Shown: in pieces, positions 8,322 to 15,687 of the stretch | Layout: each line of letters begins with the position of its first letter | How positions within the stretch are numbered: the first letter of the stretch is position 1 | Assembly: GCA_905235775.1 (NCBI GenBank) | Contig: CAJOMY010000057.1 | Coordinates: 1-19,466 of the forward strand | Reading direction: 5' to 3' | Origin: an uncultured Bacteroidales bacterium | GTDB lineage: Bacteria > Bacteroidota > Bacteroidia > Bacteroidales > UBA932 | Length of the DNA: 19,466 nucleotides | The notes under the pieces: model-generated | What the model was told of the DNA's origin: nothing | Databases searched by the model: none | The model's input: the letters and a program-made list of their open reading frames with translations, nothing else | Program-made: the position numbers and the translations under genes

Positions 8322-8449
8322 TGTCGTCGGAGGCCCTCCCCCTGAAAACGATTGCTACTTGAAATCAAAATCTCTTCATAAAAATCATCATGTTGTCTTT
8401 TTATATTCTTGGGGTGGCCACGGTTTTCTGGGGGAGACCTCCGCCGACA
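8322..8449. repeat. Inverted-repeat-bounded AT-rich insert inside recG (candidate inverton or miniature element)
   Basis: Arms of 29 bp at 8322-8350 and 8421-8449 match as inverted repeats at about 25 positions, with three mismatches and two single-base gaps. Shared blocks are TGTCG, CGGAGG, TCCCCC and GAAAA. The ends read TGT...ACA. Between them lie 70 bp (8351-8420) that are strongly AT-rich inside a GC-rich gene. A weaker extension of the repeat (CGGTCG on both sides) reaches about 8315 and 8459. No transposase or recombinase is encoded. A 7-bp direct repeat AGGCCCT at 8331-8337 and 8461-8467 is not placed as a normal target duplication. RecG is in the same reading frame on both sides. In the given orientation the core has two recG-frame stops; in the flipped orientation it has none. 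Confidence 0.65.
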
Positions 8450-9372
8450 ATTTCGACCGAAGGCCCTTTCCTCCAGAGTTTCGACCGCTGGTCCACGCCG
8501 AAGCGGTGCTGCTCGTCGATGACGGCGAGGCCGAGCCGGTGGAAGACGACATTGTCCTCCAGCAGGGCGTGCGTACCTACGAGGATACCGAGCGAACCGT
8601 CCTCCAGGGCGGCGTGGATGCCGCGCCGCTCCTTCTGCGTCGTGCTGCCGGTCAGCAGCGCGCACTGTACGGAAGTGGGCTTCAGATACTTCTGGATATT
8701 GGCGTAGTGCTGCTGGGCAAGCACTTCGGTCGGCGCCATGATGCAGGCCTGGAAGCCGTTGCCGATGGCCATCAGGCAGCTCAGAACTGCCACCATCGTC
8801 TTGCCGGAACCCACGTCGCCCTGCAGCAGGCGGTTCATCTGGCGGCCGCTGGTGAGGTCTGCACGGATCTCCTTGATCACGCGCTGCTGGGCACCGGTCA
8901 GGGCGTAGGGGAGTGCGTTGTAGCAGGCGTGGAAGTTCGGCCCCACCTTGGGCATCGGAAGGCCGCGCTCGCCGCGCGAACGGACGTATTTCTGCTTGAG
9001 CAGCGACAGCTGCAGAAAGAAGAGTTCCTCGAACTTGAGGCGGTACGTCGCCTTCTGGAGGGCATAGGAGTCCTTCGGGAAATGGATGTTCTTGAGTGCG
9101 TACGGCAACGACACAAGTCCCCGCTCCCGCAGCACATACTCCGGGAGCGTCTCCTGAATCTCCGGCAGGCAGAGCGACAGGGCGGCCGACTGGAGCTTGC
9201 ACATCACCTTCCCGGTGATCCCGCCCGTCTTGAGCTTCTCCGTACTCGGGTAGACGCCCGTCAGAACACCCTGCGACAGGACGCCGTCCTGCGGTACGTC
9301 CACCTCCGGATGAACCATGTTGAGGCGCCCGCCGAACGCCTGCGGCTTGCCGAAGAACAGGAACTTGCTCCC

Positions 9373-9380
9373 GGGTGGGT
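9373..9380. repeat. 4-bp tandem duplication that frameshifts recG
   Basis: The plus strand reads GGGTGGGT (minus ACCCACCC). RecG homology runs in one frame up to KGVRWNYQRLV and continues in another from PGSKFLFFGKP. Removing one ACCC copy joins them as LVPGSKF with no gap relative to the family pattern, so a slipped-strand duplication explains the frameshift exactly. Confidence 0.7.
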
Positions 9381-9753
9381 ACGAGCCGCTGGTAGTTCCA
9401 GCGGACACCCTTGAAAAACACCATTTCCATGCGCCCGGAGGCGTCTTCCACAATCACGGACAGGCGCTTGACGGCGCCCCAGTGGATGGGATCCGTCTCC
9501 TGCGGGACGATGGCGCTGTTCGGCCCGTAGAGCGTGCGCGACACCACGGTGGCCTGCAGCTGGACGGACGCGAGGTCGGGCGCGACTTCGGCGATGGGCG
9601 TGATGCCGCTGCGGTCGATGTAACGGAACGGATAGAGGTGGATCAGGTCCGAGAGCGTCTCAAGGCCCAGTTCCCGCTGCAGCAGGACGGCCCGTTTGGG
9701 CCCCACCCCGCTGAGATACTGAATGCTCGTATCCAGTTCCTTTGCCATACTCG

Positions 9754-9761
9754 CAAATATA
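9754..9761 (-). promoter_or_regulatory. Predicted -7 box of the recG promoter, 5 nt before the ATG
   Basis: On the minus strand, 9761-9754 is TATATTTG (TAnnTTTG consensus), then 5 nt, then the recG ATG at 9748. Transcription would be expected to start at or within a few bases of the start codon, giving a leaderless or near-leaderless mRNA. No good -33 TTG is seen; that region is occupied by the upstream terminator. Confidence 0.6.
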
Positions 9762-9763
9762 CA

Positions 9764-9791
9764 AAAAAGCGGCAATATCCTGCCGCTTTTT
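9764..9791 (-). terminator. Terminator of the lemA-DUF2207 operon
   Basis: The stem AAAAAGCGGCA/TGCCGCTTTTT has a 6-nt loop, and on the minus strand it ends in a run of six T. It starts 5 nt after the DUF2207 stop codon and abuts the recG -7 box, so one operon ends exactly where the next begins. Confidence 0.85.
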
Positions 9792-9796
9792 ATGGA

Positions 9797-11440
9797 TCAG
9801 CGTCCGCCTCCGCCGAAACCGCCTCCACTGAAGCCGCCGCCTCCGCCGAAGGAGGTATGGCCGCCAAAGCCGCCGGCCGACGAAGAGGAACTCGCCGAGG
9901 TGGCGTTGGTAATGGCCCGGGACAGGACATCCGTCGAGCGAAGGACGGAGTTGAGGGTGGTATAGTCATAGACGAGGGCCTGTTCGAAGAGCACCGGGTC
10001 GATGTCCTTGATCTGTTTCGCTACCTGGGTGGCGACACCCAGCAGGGCTCCGAGGACCAGGTACTCCCGCCAGAGCTTCACTTCCAGGGCTTCCCGCTCG
10101 CCGGTCAGCGTAAAGTCATTCAGGAATTTCCTGAACCCCATCAAATTGCGGGCTTCCTGCTGGCCGGAAGGCGTATATCTTCGTCCCTGCATCCACCCCT
10201 TGGTGCTGAGCCGGCTGCCGCCGGCTGTGTTGATGTCCTTCGTCCACTTGATCAGGCGGCTGCCGTGTCGCCTGGACCAGGAGGAGAACTCCTTGTCCTG
10301 CAGGATATGGTCGCTTCCGGAGGCTTCGTACATCATGTTCCACAGATCGGCGGCCAACGGATCTTCGCCAGCGTCGGGCGTGCTGCCAAAGGCCATCTCC
10401 ACGCGGCCGCGGGCGTCCTTGGAGACGCTCAGGTTGCCCTTGTAGATCATCCGGAGGATCTGTGCGGAGGCCAGGGCGTTTTTCTTGCGGTCCTCGCCCA
10501 GGCGGGTGAGGGTGTAGTCCGCAGCGAGCAGGTCGCCTTCGAAGGGGATGTCGCGGCACCAGAGGATATCCTTGTCCTTGACGCCGAGGATCTGCCTGCG
10601 CTCCCGGCGCCGGGCCCAGCCGGCCATGCAGAAGAAGCCCAGGACGGCGGCGATCATGCCCAGGAGGACGGACAGGGCGGAGCCGTCATCGTCATCCCCG
10701 AAATCGGCGCCTTCCATCGCGCGGTCCAGCGCGGCCTGAAAATCGCGTTCTTCCACAGCGGGGGAGTCGAAAATCCCCTTGTCGAAGCGCAGCAGGGCGA
10801 TCACCGAGCTGTTACGACCGAAAGCTTCCGAGGATTCGAAGACCACCCGGCCGTCCTCGAAAGCGGCCGTGCCGTGGAAACCGAAGCCCCAGATGCGGGT
10901 GTTGGTGGTGTCCAGGGCCGTTTGCAAGGAGGCCGCGTCCGTCCCGACGGTCACACGCACGTGGCGGGGCGGTGCGGCAAGTCCGGGGTTGACCAGCTGC
11001 ATGTGGAACATGTCGTAGTCGTTCAGGGTCTTGACGGCATTGGTCATGTCGTAGGAGACGTGGAAGACGTGGCGCCCGTATTCGCCGATGCCCCAGCAGA
11101 GCTCGACGCCGTCGTGCTTGTGCACGATGCCGCTCTTGCCGGTCTTCTGCCTGCGGTTGAGGTCCACGTCCCATTCGCCCGCGTCCGTGAAGGGCCGGGC
11201 GCCGTTGTAGGCTTCGTCCCGGACCCGGAGGTTCCGGACTTCGATGTCGCCGAGATTCTCCCGGGGGAGATACCATTCCGTGATGCCGTCACCGGTGTCC
11301 ACGTCCCAGACCTCGATGATCTCGGCCACCCCCCGGGAAGTGAGCGTGACCGTGATGTCCAGGTCATAGACCTTCTGCTCGTCGGCAAAGGCGGCAAAGG
11401 CCGAGACCCATGCCGCCAGCAAGGTGATCCAGCGTTTCAT
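9797..11440 (-). CDS. DUF2207 membrane protein with Gly-rich tail
   Basis: 547 residues. The start at 11440 gives a signal peptide (MKRWITLLAAWVSAFAAFA-DEQ) and lies 2 nt after the lemA stop; the longer open frame upstream only shadows lemA. The N-terminal extracytoplasmic beta-rich domain (roughly 20-245: 'YDLDITVTLTSRGVAEIIEVWDVDTG', 'ITEWYLPRENL', 'RHVFHVSYDMTNAV') is typical of DUF2207. An acidic stretch GDDDDG and a transmembrane helix (about 253-275) follow, then a helical cytoplasmic part with a second hydrophobic segment near 458-480. The end is a Gly-rich tail ('GGGGFSGGGFGGGGR'), as often seen in DUF2207 and TPM-type proteins. DUF2207 and LemA genes are commonly neighbours; the function is unknown but is thought to concern the membrane or envelope. 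A clear terminator follows. Confidence 0.88.
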   Translation of the reverse strand: MKRWITLLAAWVSAFAAFADEQKVYDLDITVTLTSRGVAEIIEVWDVDTGDGITEWYLPRENLGDIEVRNLRVRDEAYNGARPFTDAGEWDVDLNRRQKTGKSGIVHKHDGVELCWGIGEYGRHVFHVSYDMTNAVKTLNDYDMFHMQLVNPGLAAPPRHVRVTVGTDAASLQTALDTTNTRIWGFGFHGTAAFEDGRVVFESSEAFGRNSSVIALLRFDKGIFDSPAVEERDFQAALDRAMEGADFGDDDDGSALSVLLGMIAAVLGFFCMAGWARRRERRQILGVKDKDILWCRDIPFEGDLLAADYTLTRLGEDRKKNALASAQILRMIYKGNLSVSKDARGRVEMAFGSTPDAGEDPLAADLWNMMYEASGSDHILQDKEFSSWSRRHGSRLIKWTKDINTAGGSRLSTKGWMQGRRYTPSGQQEARNLMGFRKFLNDFTLTGEREALEVKLWREYLVLGALLGVATQVAKQIKDIDPVLFEQALVYDYTTLNSVLRSTDVLSRAITNATSASSSSSAGGFGGHTSFGGGGGFSGGGFGGGGR

Positions 11441-11442
11441 CC

Positions 11443-11991
11443 TTATACCTTGAGGGAAGGCATGGACGCCTTCTTGTCCTCGATCTTGAGGTATTCGCGG
11501 GTTTTGAAACCGAAGAGGGACGCCACGATGGAGTCGGGAATCTGGCGGATGAGCTTGTTGTACTTGGTGGCGGTGTCGTTGAACACCATCTTGCTGGTAC
11601 GCACCATGTCGGTGTATTTGTCGACGGCGTCCATCGCCTTGCCGTAGTTCTCGTTGGCCTTGATGTCCGGGTACTGCTCGACCACGACGCTGAGGCGGCT
11701 CGCCACCTGGCCCATCAGATCTTCCTGGGCATCCGCTTCCCCGGCGGTGCTGCTGGCGTCGATCGGGCGGCGCTGGGCGATCACGTCGCGCAGCGTGTTG
11801 TATTCGTGTTCGTTGTAGGACTTGATGAGCTCGACCATGCCGGAAAGGGCGTCCCAGCGGCTTTCCTGCTGGACGCCGATGGTGCTCATGGCGTTCTGGC
11901 AAAGTTCATCCTGGCCGACCAGTTTGCGCTGGACGGAAATCACCCACAGGACAAGGAGGGCGATGACAGCAATGACAATGATAAGGGTCAT
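11443..11991 (-). CDS. lemA: LemA family protein
   Basis: 182 residues, the normal length for LemA. An N-terminal transmembrane helix (MTLIIVIAVIALLVLWVIS) is followed by a long helical domain with family-typical blocks: 'RWDALSGMVELIKSYNEHEYNTLRDVIAQRR', 'LSVVVEQYPDIKANENYGK', 'YTDMVRTSKMVFNDTATKYN' and 'IPDSIVASLFGFKTREYLKIED'. The helix inserts in the membrane with a short or absent outside part and the helical bundle in the cytoplasm. The molecular role is not established. It is followed after 2 nt by the DUF2207 gene, so the pair is one operon. A near-consensus promoter lies about 35 nt upstream. Confidence 0.95.
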   Translation of the reverse strand: MTLIIVIAVIALLVLWVISVQRKLVGQDELCQNAMSTIGVQQESRWDALSGMVELIKSYNEHEYNTLRDVIAQRRPIDASSTAGEADAQEDLMGQVASRLSVVVEQYPDIKANENYGKAMDAVDKYTDMVRTSKMVFNDTATKYNKLIRQIPDSIVASLFGFKTREYLKIEDKKASMPSLKV

Positions 11992-12026
11992 AATGTTCGA
12001 AAATAAATAAAGTTTAATTGAAGACC

Positions 12027-12034
12027 TAAAGATA
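12027..12034 (-). promoter_or_regulatory. Possible -7 box for lemA
   Basis: Minus strand 12034-12027 reads TATCTTTA, one base off TAnnTTTG, about 35 nt before the lemA ATG and just after the pckA terminator. No clear -33 TTG at the right distance. Confidence 0.4.
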
Positions 12035-12047
12035 GGAATAAAAACAA

Positions 12048-12077
12048 AAAAAACCGCCCCGTCGGGAGCGGTTTTTT
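12048..12077 (-). terminator. Intrinsic terminator of pckA
   Basis: On the minus strand a stem of CCGC plus CCC pairs with GGG-GCGG (one bulged base, 3-nt loop), flanked by A/T arms and followed by eight T. It is strong and lies about 110 nt after the pckA stop. Confidence 0.88.
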
Positions 12078-12083
12078 ATTATA

Positions 12084-12193
12084 CCTGGTTGCACCTGGCA
12101 GTCGGAGCGAAGCGACCGGAGGAGTCTGAGGGGTTCTCCCCCGCAGCCATCGGGGCCTTCGTCCCGGCTGTAAGGCGCGGAGAGCCTTACAGC
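12084..12193. other. Structured pckA 3' region with REP-like hairpins
   Basis: Three dyads follow one another: GTCG-N8-CGAC (12101-12116), GGGG-TTCT-CCCC (12130-12141), and a perfect 10-bp stem GCTGTAAGGC/GCCTTACAGC (12167-12176 and 12184-12193). The last stem contains the pckA stop codon (12189-12187) in one arm. The layout resembles a small extragenic palindromic repeat, but no second copy is in this window. Confidence 0.45.
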
Positions 12194-13791
12194 TGCGGGC
12201 CGGCGGAGACGAGCGCCTTGCCGGCATCGTTGGACTCGTACTTGTGGAAGTTCTTGATGAAACGTCCGGCGAGATCCTTGGCCTTCTCGTCCCAGACCTT
12301 CGCGTCGGCGTAGGTGTCGCGCGGGTCGAGGATGCCGGTGTCGACACCCTTGAGAGAGGTGGGAACTTCGAAGTTGAAGTAAGGGATCTGCTTGGTCGGA
12401 GCCTTGTCGATGCTGCCGTCGAGGATGGCGTCGATGATGCCGCGCGTGTCACGGATGGAAATGCGCTTGCCGGTGCCGTTCCAGCCGGTGTTCACGAGGT
12501 AAGCCTTGGCGCCGCTCTGCTCCATGCGCTTGACGAGCTCCTCGGCGTACTTGGTCGGGTGCAGCTCCAGGAAGGCCTGGCCGAAGCAGGCGGAGAAGGT
12601 CGGCGTAGGCTCGGTGATGCCGCGCTCGGTGCCCGCGAGCTTGGCGGTGAAGCCGCTCAGGAAGTAGTACTTGGTCTGCTCCGGGGTGAGGATGCTCACC
12701 GGAGGCAGCACGCCGAACGCGTCGGCGGACAGGAAGATGACCTGCTTGGCGGCGGGACCCTGGGAGAGCGGACGGACGATCTTGTCGATGTGGTAGATCG
12801 GATAGCTCACGCGGGTGTTCTCGGTGACGCTCTTGTCGTTGAAGTCAATCTTGCCCTCAGCGTCGACGGTCACGTTCTCGAGGAGCGCGTCGCGGCGGAT
12901 GGCGTTGTAGATATCGGGCTCGGACTCCTTGTCCAGCTTGATGACCTTGGCATAGCAGCCGCCTTCGAAGTTGAAGACGCCCTCGTCGTCCCAGCCGTGC
13001 TCGTCATCGCCGATGAGCAGGCGCTTCGGGTCGGTGGAGAGGGTGGTCTTGCCGGTGCCGGACAGACCGAAGAAGATGGCGGTGTTCTCACCGTTCATGT
13101 CGGTGTTGGCGGAGCAGTGCATGGCGGCGATGCCCTTGAGCGGGAGGAAGTAGTTCATCATGGAGAACATGCCCTTCTTCATCTCACCGCCGTACCAGGT
13201 GTTGAGGATGACCTGCTCCTTGCTGGTCACGTTGAAGGCGACGCAGGTGTCGGAGCGGAGTCCGAGTTCCTCGTAGTTCTCCACGCGGGCCTTGGCGGCG
13301 CAATAGACCACGAAGTCAGGCTCCTGGTCGAATTCGGCCTGGTTCTGCGGACGGATGAACATGTTGGTCACGAAGTGGGCCTGCCAGGCGACCTCCATCA
13401 CGAAGCGGATCTTCATGCGGGTGTCCTTGTGGGTGCCGCAGAAGCCGTCCACGACGAAGAGGCGCTTGCCGCTGAGCTGCTTGATTGCAAGGTTCTTGAC
13501 CTCCTTCCAGACCTTCTCGGACATCTCGTGGTTGTCGTTCGGATACTCCGGGGTGTTCCACCACACGGTGTCCTTGGAGTTCTTGTCCATCACGATGTAC
13601 TTGTCCTTGGGGGAACGTCCGGTGTAGACGCCGGTCATCACGTTGATGGCGCCGAGCTCGGTCACCTGTCCTTTGTCATAGCCCTCCAGCCCGGGCTTGG
13701 TCTCCTCGTTGTAGAGAACTTCGTAAGTCGGATTGTAGAGGATCTCGGTCACTCCCTTGATGCCGTACTTGCTTAAATCGATCTTAGGCAT
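12187..13791 (-). CDS. pckA: Phosphoenolpyruvate carboxykinase (ATP)
   Basis: 534 residues, the expected size for the ATP-dependent enzyme. The start at 13791 gives MPKIDLSKYGIKGVTEILYNP; the frame upstream is open but is not protein-like. Visible motifs are the substrate-binding 'GVYTGRSPKDKYIV', the P-loop GLSGTGKTTLS with Lys248, the metal-binding 'IGDDEHGWDDEGVFNFEGGCYAKVI', and 'VLPPVSILTPEQTKYYFLSGFTAKLAGTERG'. The enzyme interconverts oxaloacetate + ATP with PEP + CO2 + ADP in the cytoplasm. In fermenting Bacteroidota it commonly runs towards oxaloacetate to feed succinate formation and save ATP (family knowledge). It stands alone, with its own consensus promoter, a leader of about 55 nt and a strong terminator, and is divergent from recQ. 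Confidence 0.97.
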   Translation of the reverse strand: MPKIDLSKYGIKGVTEILYNPTYEVLYNEETKPGLEGYDKGQVTELGAINVMTGVYTGRSPKDKYIVMDKNSKDTVWWNTPEYPNDNHEMSEKVWKEVKNLAIKQLSGKRLFVVDGFCGTHKDTRMKIRFVMEVAWQAHFVTNMFIRPQNQAEFDQEPDFVVYCAAKARVENYEELGLRSDTCVAFNVTSKEQVILNTWYGGEMKKGMFSMMNYFLPLKGIAAMHCSANTDMNGENTAIFFGLSGTGKTTLSTDPKRLLIGDDEHGWDDEGVFNFEGGCYAKVIKLDKESEPDIYNAIRRDALLENVTVDAEGKIDFNDKSVTENTRVSYPIYHIDKIVRPLSQGPAAKQVIFLSADAFGVLPPVSILTPEQTKYYFLSGFTAKLAGTERGITEPTPTFSACFGQAFLELHPTKYAEELVKRMEQSGAKAYLVNTGWNGTGKRISIRDTRGIIDAILDGSIDKAPTKQIPYFNFEVPTSLKGVDTGILDPRDTYADAKVWDEKAKDLAGRFIKNFHKYESNDAGKALVSAGPQL

Positions 13792-13825
13792 AGATGTTAC
13801 GTTTAAAGATTTATTTTGAATAACT

Positions 13826-13840
13826 AGTATCTTCGATACT
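13826..13840 (-). promoter_or_regulatory. Small hairpin near the 5' end of the pckA leader
   Basis: AGTATC-GAA-GATACT on the minus strand is a perfect 6-bp stem with a 3-nt loop, only a few bases after the predicted transcription start. It may stabilise the mRNA 5' end; no riboswitch is recognised. Confidence 0.35.
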
Positions 13841-13851
13841 GGAAAATCGGA

Positions 13852-13882
13852 CAAATATAATGTTTTTTCCGTATTTTTGCAA
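13852..13882 (-). promoter_or_regulatory. pckA promoter (-33 TTG, -7 TATATTTG)
   Basis: On the minus strand, TTG at 13882-13880, a 20-nt spacer and TATATTTG at 13859-13852 form a full Bacteroidetes-type promoter. Transcription should start near 13846, leaving a leader of about 55 nt. The -33 element overlaps the -7 box of the divergent recQ promoter. Confidence 0.75.
13872..13879 (+). promoter_or_regulatory. recQ -7 box, 6 nt before the ATG
   Basis: TATTTTTG fits TAnnTTTG, with the recQ ATG at 13886. The distance predicts a leaderless or near-leaderless transcript. No good -33 TTG is seen near 13847-13852. Confidence 0.55.
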
Positions 13883-13885
13883 GGT

Positions 13886-15646
13886 ATGGAAGCGCTGGAG
13901 ATCCTGAAACGCCACTGGGGCCATGAATCCTTCCGCCCGATGCAGCGGGAAATCATTTCCGCCGCGGCGGACGGCCGCGACGTGCTGGCCATCCTGCCCA
14001 CGGGCGGCGGCAAATCCGTCTGTTTCCAGGTTCCGGCCCTGATGCGGGAGGGGATTGCGCTGGTGGTCACCCCGCTGATCGCCCTGATGGACGACCAGGT
14101 GCAGAACCTGGAGGCACGGGGCATCCGCGCCCTGTCCGTCCACGCCGGCATGGATCGGCGGGAAGTGGAGCTGGCGCTGAACAATGCCGCCTATGGCGAT
14201 TTCAAGTTCCTGTACGTCTCGCCCGAGCGGCTGGGCACGGCGCTGTTCCGCTCCTGGCTGCCGCTGCTGCCGATCAGCTTCATCGTCGTCGACGAGGCGC
14301 ACTGTATCTCGCAGTGGGGCTATGACTTTCGTCCGGACTACCTGGCCATCAGCGAATTGCGAAAGGTCGTGGATGCGCCGGTCATTGCCCTGACGGCGAC
14401 GGCGACCCCCCGCGTGGCGGAGGACATCATGGACAAGCTCGCCTTCCGGGAGCGGCTGCTGCTGCGCAGCGGTTTCGAGCGGCCGAACCTGTCGTATATC
14501 GTGCGGCGGTGCGAAGACAAGAGCGGCCGCCTGCTGGACATCTGCCGCTCGGTGGAGGGTTCCGGCATCGTGTATATGCGGCATCGGCGGCGCTGCGAGG
14601 AGACGGCCGCCTTTCTGGCGGCGAACGGTGTAGTCGCATCCTATTATCATGCAGGCCTGGGCGGCGGGACGCGCGCGGAGCGCCAGGAAGCCTGGCGGCG
14701 GGGCGAAATCCGCGTGATGGTGTGCACCAATGCCTTCGGCATGGGCATCGACAAGCCCGACGTGCGCTTCGTCGTGCACACGGGCCTGCCCGAAAGTCCG
14801 GAATCCTACTTTCAGGAAGCGGGGCGCGCGGGGCGCGACGGTCTTCCTTCCTACGCCGTGTTGCTCTGGAACGCCACGGACGTGCGCCGGCTGCAGCAGC
14901 TCCAGGCGGTGTCCTTCCCGTCGCTGGAGTACATCGACGACATCTACCAGAAGCTGCACATCTTCTTCGGGATTCCGTACGAAACGGGTGCCGGCCGCCA
15001 GTTGAAATTCGACCTGGACGCCTTCGCAAAGCATTTCCGCCTGGAGCGCGCCCCCGTTCACTACGCCCTCAAATACCTTGAGCGCGCCGGGCACATCAGC
15101 TTCTCGGAGGACGTGGAGATCGCCACGCAGGTGGGCATCCTGGCGGACCGCAACGCCCTGTACGACATTGATTTGCCGGAGCCGGCCATGGTCACGCTGC
15201 TGGAAGTGCTGATGCGCCGCTACAGCGGCATCTTCTCCTGGCCCGTCCCCATCCGCGAGGAGCCCGTGGCCGCGGCCTGCGGCCTGACGGTCCCGCAGCT
15301 CCGTCAGCTGCTCTACCGGACGGCGCTGGAACACGTGATCAAGTACATCCCCGGCGACCGCTGCAGCGTGGTCTTCCTGCACCACAACCGGCTGACCCCC
15401 GGCAACGTCGACCTGCAGGAACGGAAATATGCCTTCCTGCTCGACAACGCGCGGGCCCGCGCCGACGCCATGGTCGAATATGCCTCCGGCACGGAGGAAT
15501 GCCGCTCGCGCTGGCTGCTCCGCTACTTCGGCCAGGAGGAGACGGAGGACTGCGGCAGCTGCGACGTCTGCCGCGCCCGCCGGAGCGCCCCGTCCGCCGC
15601 CGATCCCGCCGTCCGCCGGCGCATGCTGGACGAGGGGGAGTTGTAA
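13886..15646 (+). CDS. recQ: ATP-dependent DNA helicase RecQ, short form
   Basis: 586 residues. The ATG at 13886 (MEALEILKRHWGHESFRPMQREI) is chosen because the predicted -7 box overlaps the earlier TTG. Motifs are Q-motif region FRPMQREI, Walker A LPTGGGKS (Lys43), DEAH 136-139 in 'VVDEAHCISQWGYDFRPDYL', 'ALTATATPRV' and 'YFQEAGRAGRDG' (motif VI). The C-terminus carries the RecQ zinc site Cys539, Cys556, Cys559 and Cys562 in 'ECRSRWLLRYFG...DCGSCDVC'. It ends about 25 residues after the last Cys, so it has no winged-helix plus HRDC tail of the classic kind; the winged-helix-like segment lies before the zinc site. This short architecture is one of the RecQ types seen in Bacteroidota. It unwinds 3'-tailed DNA in recombination and repair. 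With recG broken nearby, it may carry part of the fork-repair load (inference). Confidence 0.95.
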   Translation: MEALEILKRHWGHESFRPMQREIISAAADGRDVLAILPTGGGKSVCFQVPALMREGIALVVTPLIALMDDQVQNLEARGIRALSVHAGMDRREVELALNNAAYGDFKFLYVSPERLGTALFRSWLPLLPISFIVVDEAHCISQWGYDFRPDYLAISELRKVVDAPVIALTATATPRVAEDIMDKLAFRERLLLRSGFERPNLSYIVRRCEDKSGRLLDICRSVEGSGIVYMRHRRRCEETAAFLAANGVVASYYHAGLGGGTRAERQEAWRRGEIRVMVCTNAFGMGIDKPDVRFVVHTGLPESPESYFQEAGRAGRDGLPSYAVLLWNATDVRRLQQLQAVSFPSLEYIDDIYQKLHIFFGIPYETGAGRQLKFDLDAFAKHFRLERAPVHYALKYLERAGHISFSEDVEIATQVGILADRNALYDIDLPEPAMVTLLEVLMRRYSGIFSWPVPIREEPVAAACGLTVPQLRQLLYRTALEHVIKYIPGDRCSVVFLHHNRLTPGNVDLQERKYAFLLDNARARADAMVEYASGTEECRSRWLLRYFGQEETEDCGSCDVCRARRSAPSAADPAVRRRMLDEGEL

Positions 15647-15687
15647 TTTGCCGTCTTTGGCTATCAGGAATCACCCAAAATGCAAGT

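Larger units (their letters stand above)
7456..9748 (-). pseudogene. recG: recG ATP-dependent DNA helicase, disrupted at two sites
   Basis: All parts of RecG are present but not in one frame. 9748 to about 9380 holds the N-terminal part (MAKELDTSIQYLSGVGPKRA, then the OB-type wedge domain). About 9380-8464 holds the rest of the wedge and helicase lobe 1, with Walker A GDVGSGKT (Lys codon 8802-8800) and DEQH (8517-8506). 8313-7456 holds lobe 2 with VMTATPIPRTL and QLHQLRGRVGRG. The first break is a 4-bp tandem duplication (ACCC twice, 9380-9373) that shifts the frame. The second is about 130-150 extra bp between LWRKG and VPPHVLVMTATP, with in-frame TAA (8403-8401) and TGA (8367-8365). The pieces add up to the usual ~700 residues. 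RecG normally remodels stalled forks and Holliday junctions. The start is set by the promoter at 9761-9754. As sequenced it cannot make full-length RecG; sequencing or assembly error is the alternative. Confidence 0.85.

Noticed and set aside
8351..8420. A promoter inside the AT-rich recG insert, as in classic invertible promoters
   Set aside because: No TAnnTTTG box is present on either strand of the core.
8322..8449. Translational bypassing element
   Set aside because: Matching take-off and landing codons with the required context are not evident, and the inverted-repeat layout is better explained by an insertion or inversion.
8331..8467. AGGCCCT direct repeats as a target-site duplication of a 123-bp element
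   Set aside because: The left copy lies inside the left inverted-repeat arm and the element ends so defined do not pair, so the match is probably chance.
7976..9775. 600-codon minus-strand open frame through recG
   Set aside because: Only its first ~125 residues match RecG. The rest is an out-of-frame shadow rich in Arg, Pro and Gly, kept open by GC bias.
9317..11647. Long plus-strand open frame opposite recG and DUF2207
   Set aside because: It spans two unrelated genes and an intervening terminator/promoter, and shows no domain-like sequence.
12187..14184. N-terminal extension of pckA to 14184
   Set aside because: It overlaps recQ and the pckA promoter, and the extra residues are Arg/Ser-rich and unlike any PEPCK N-terminus.
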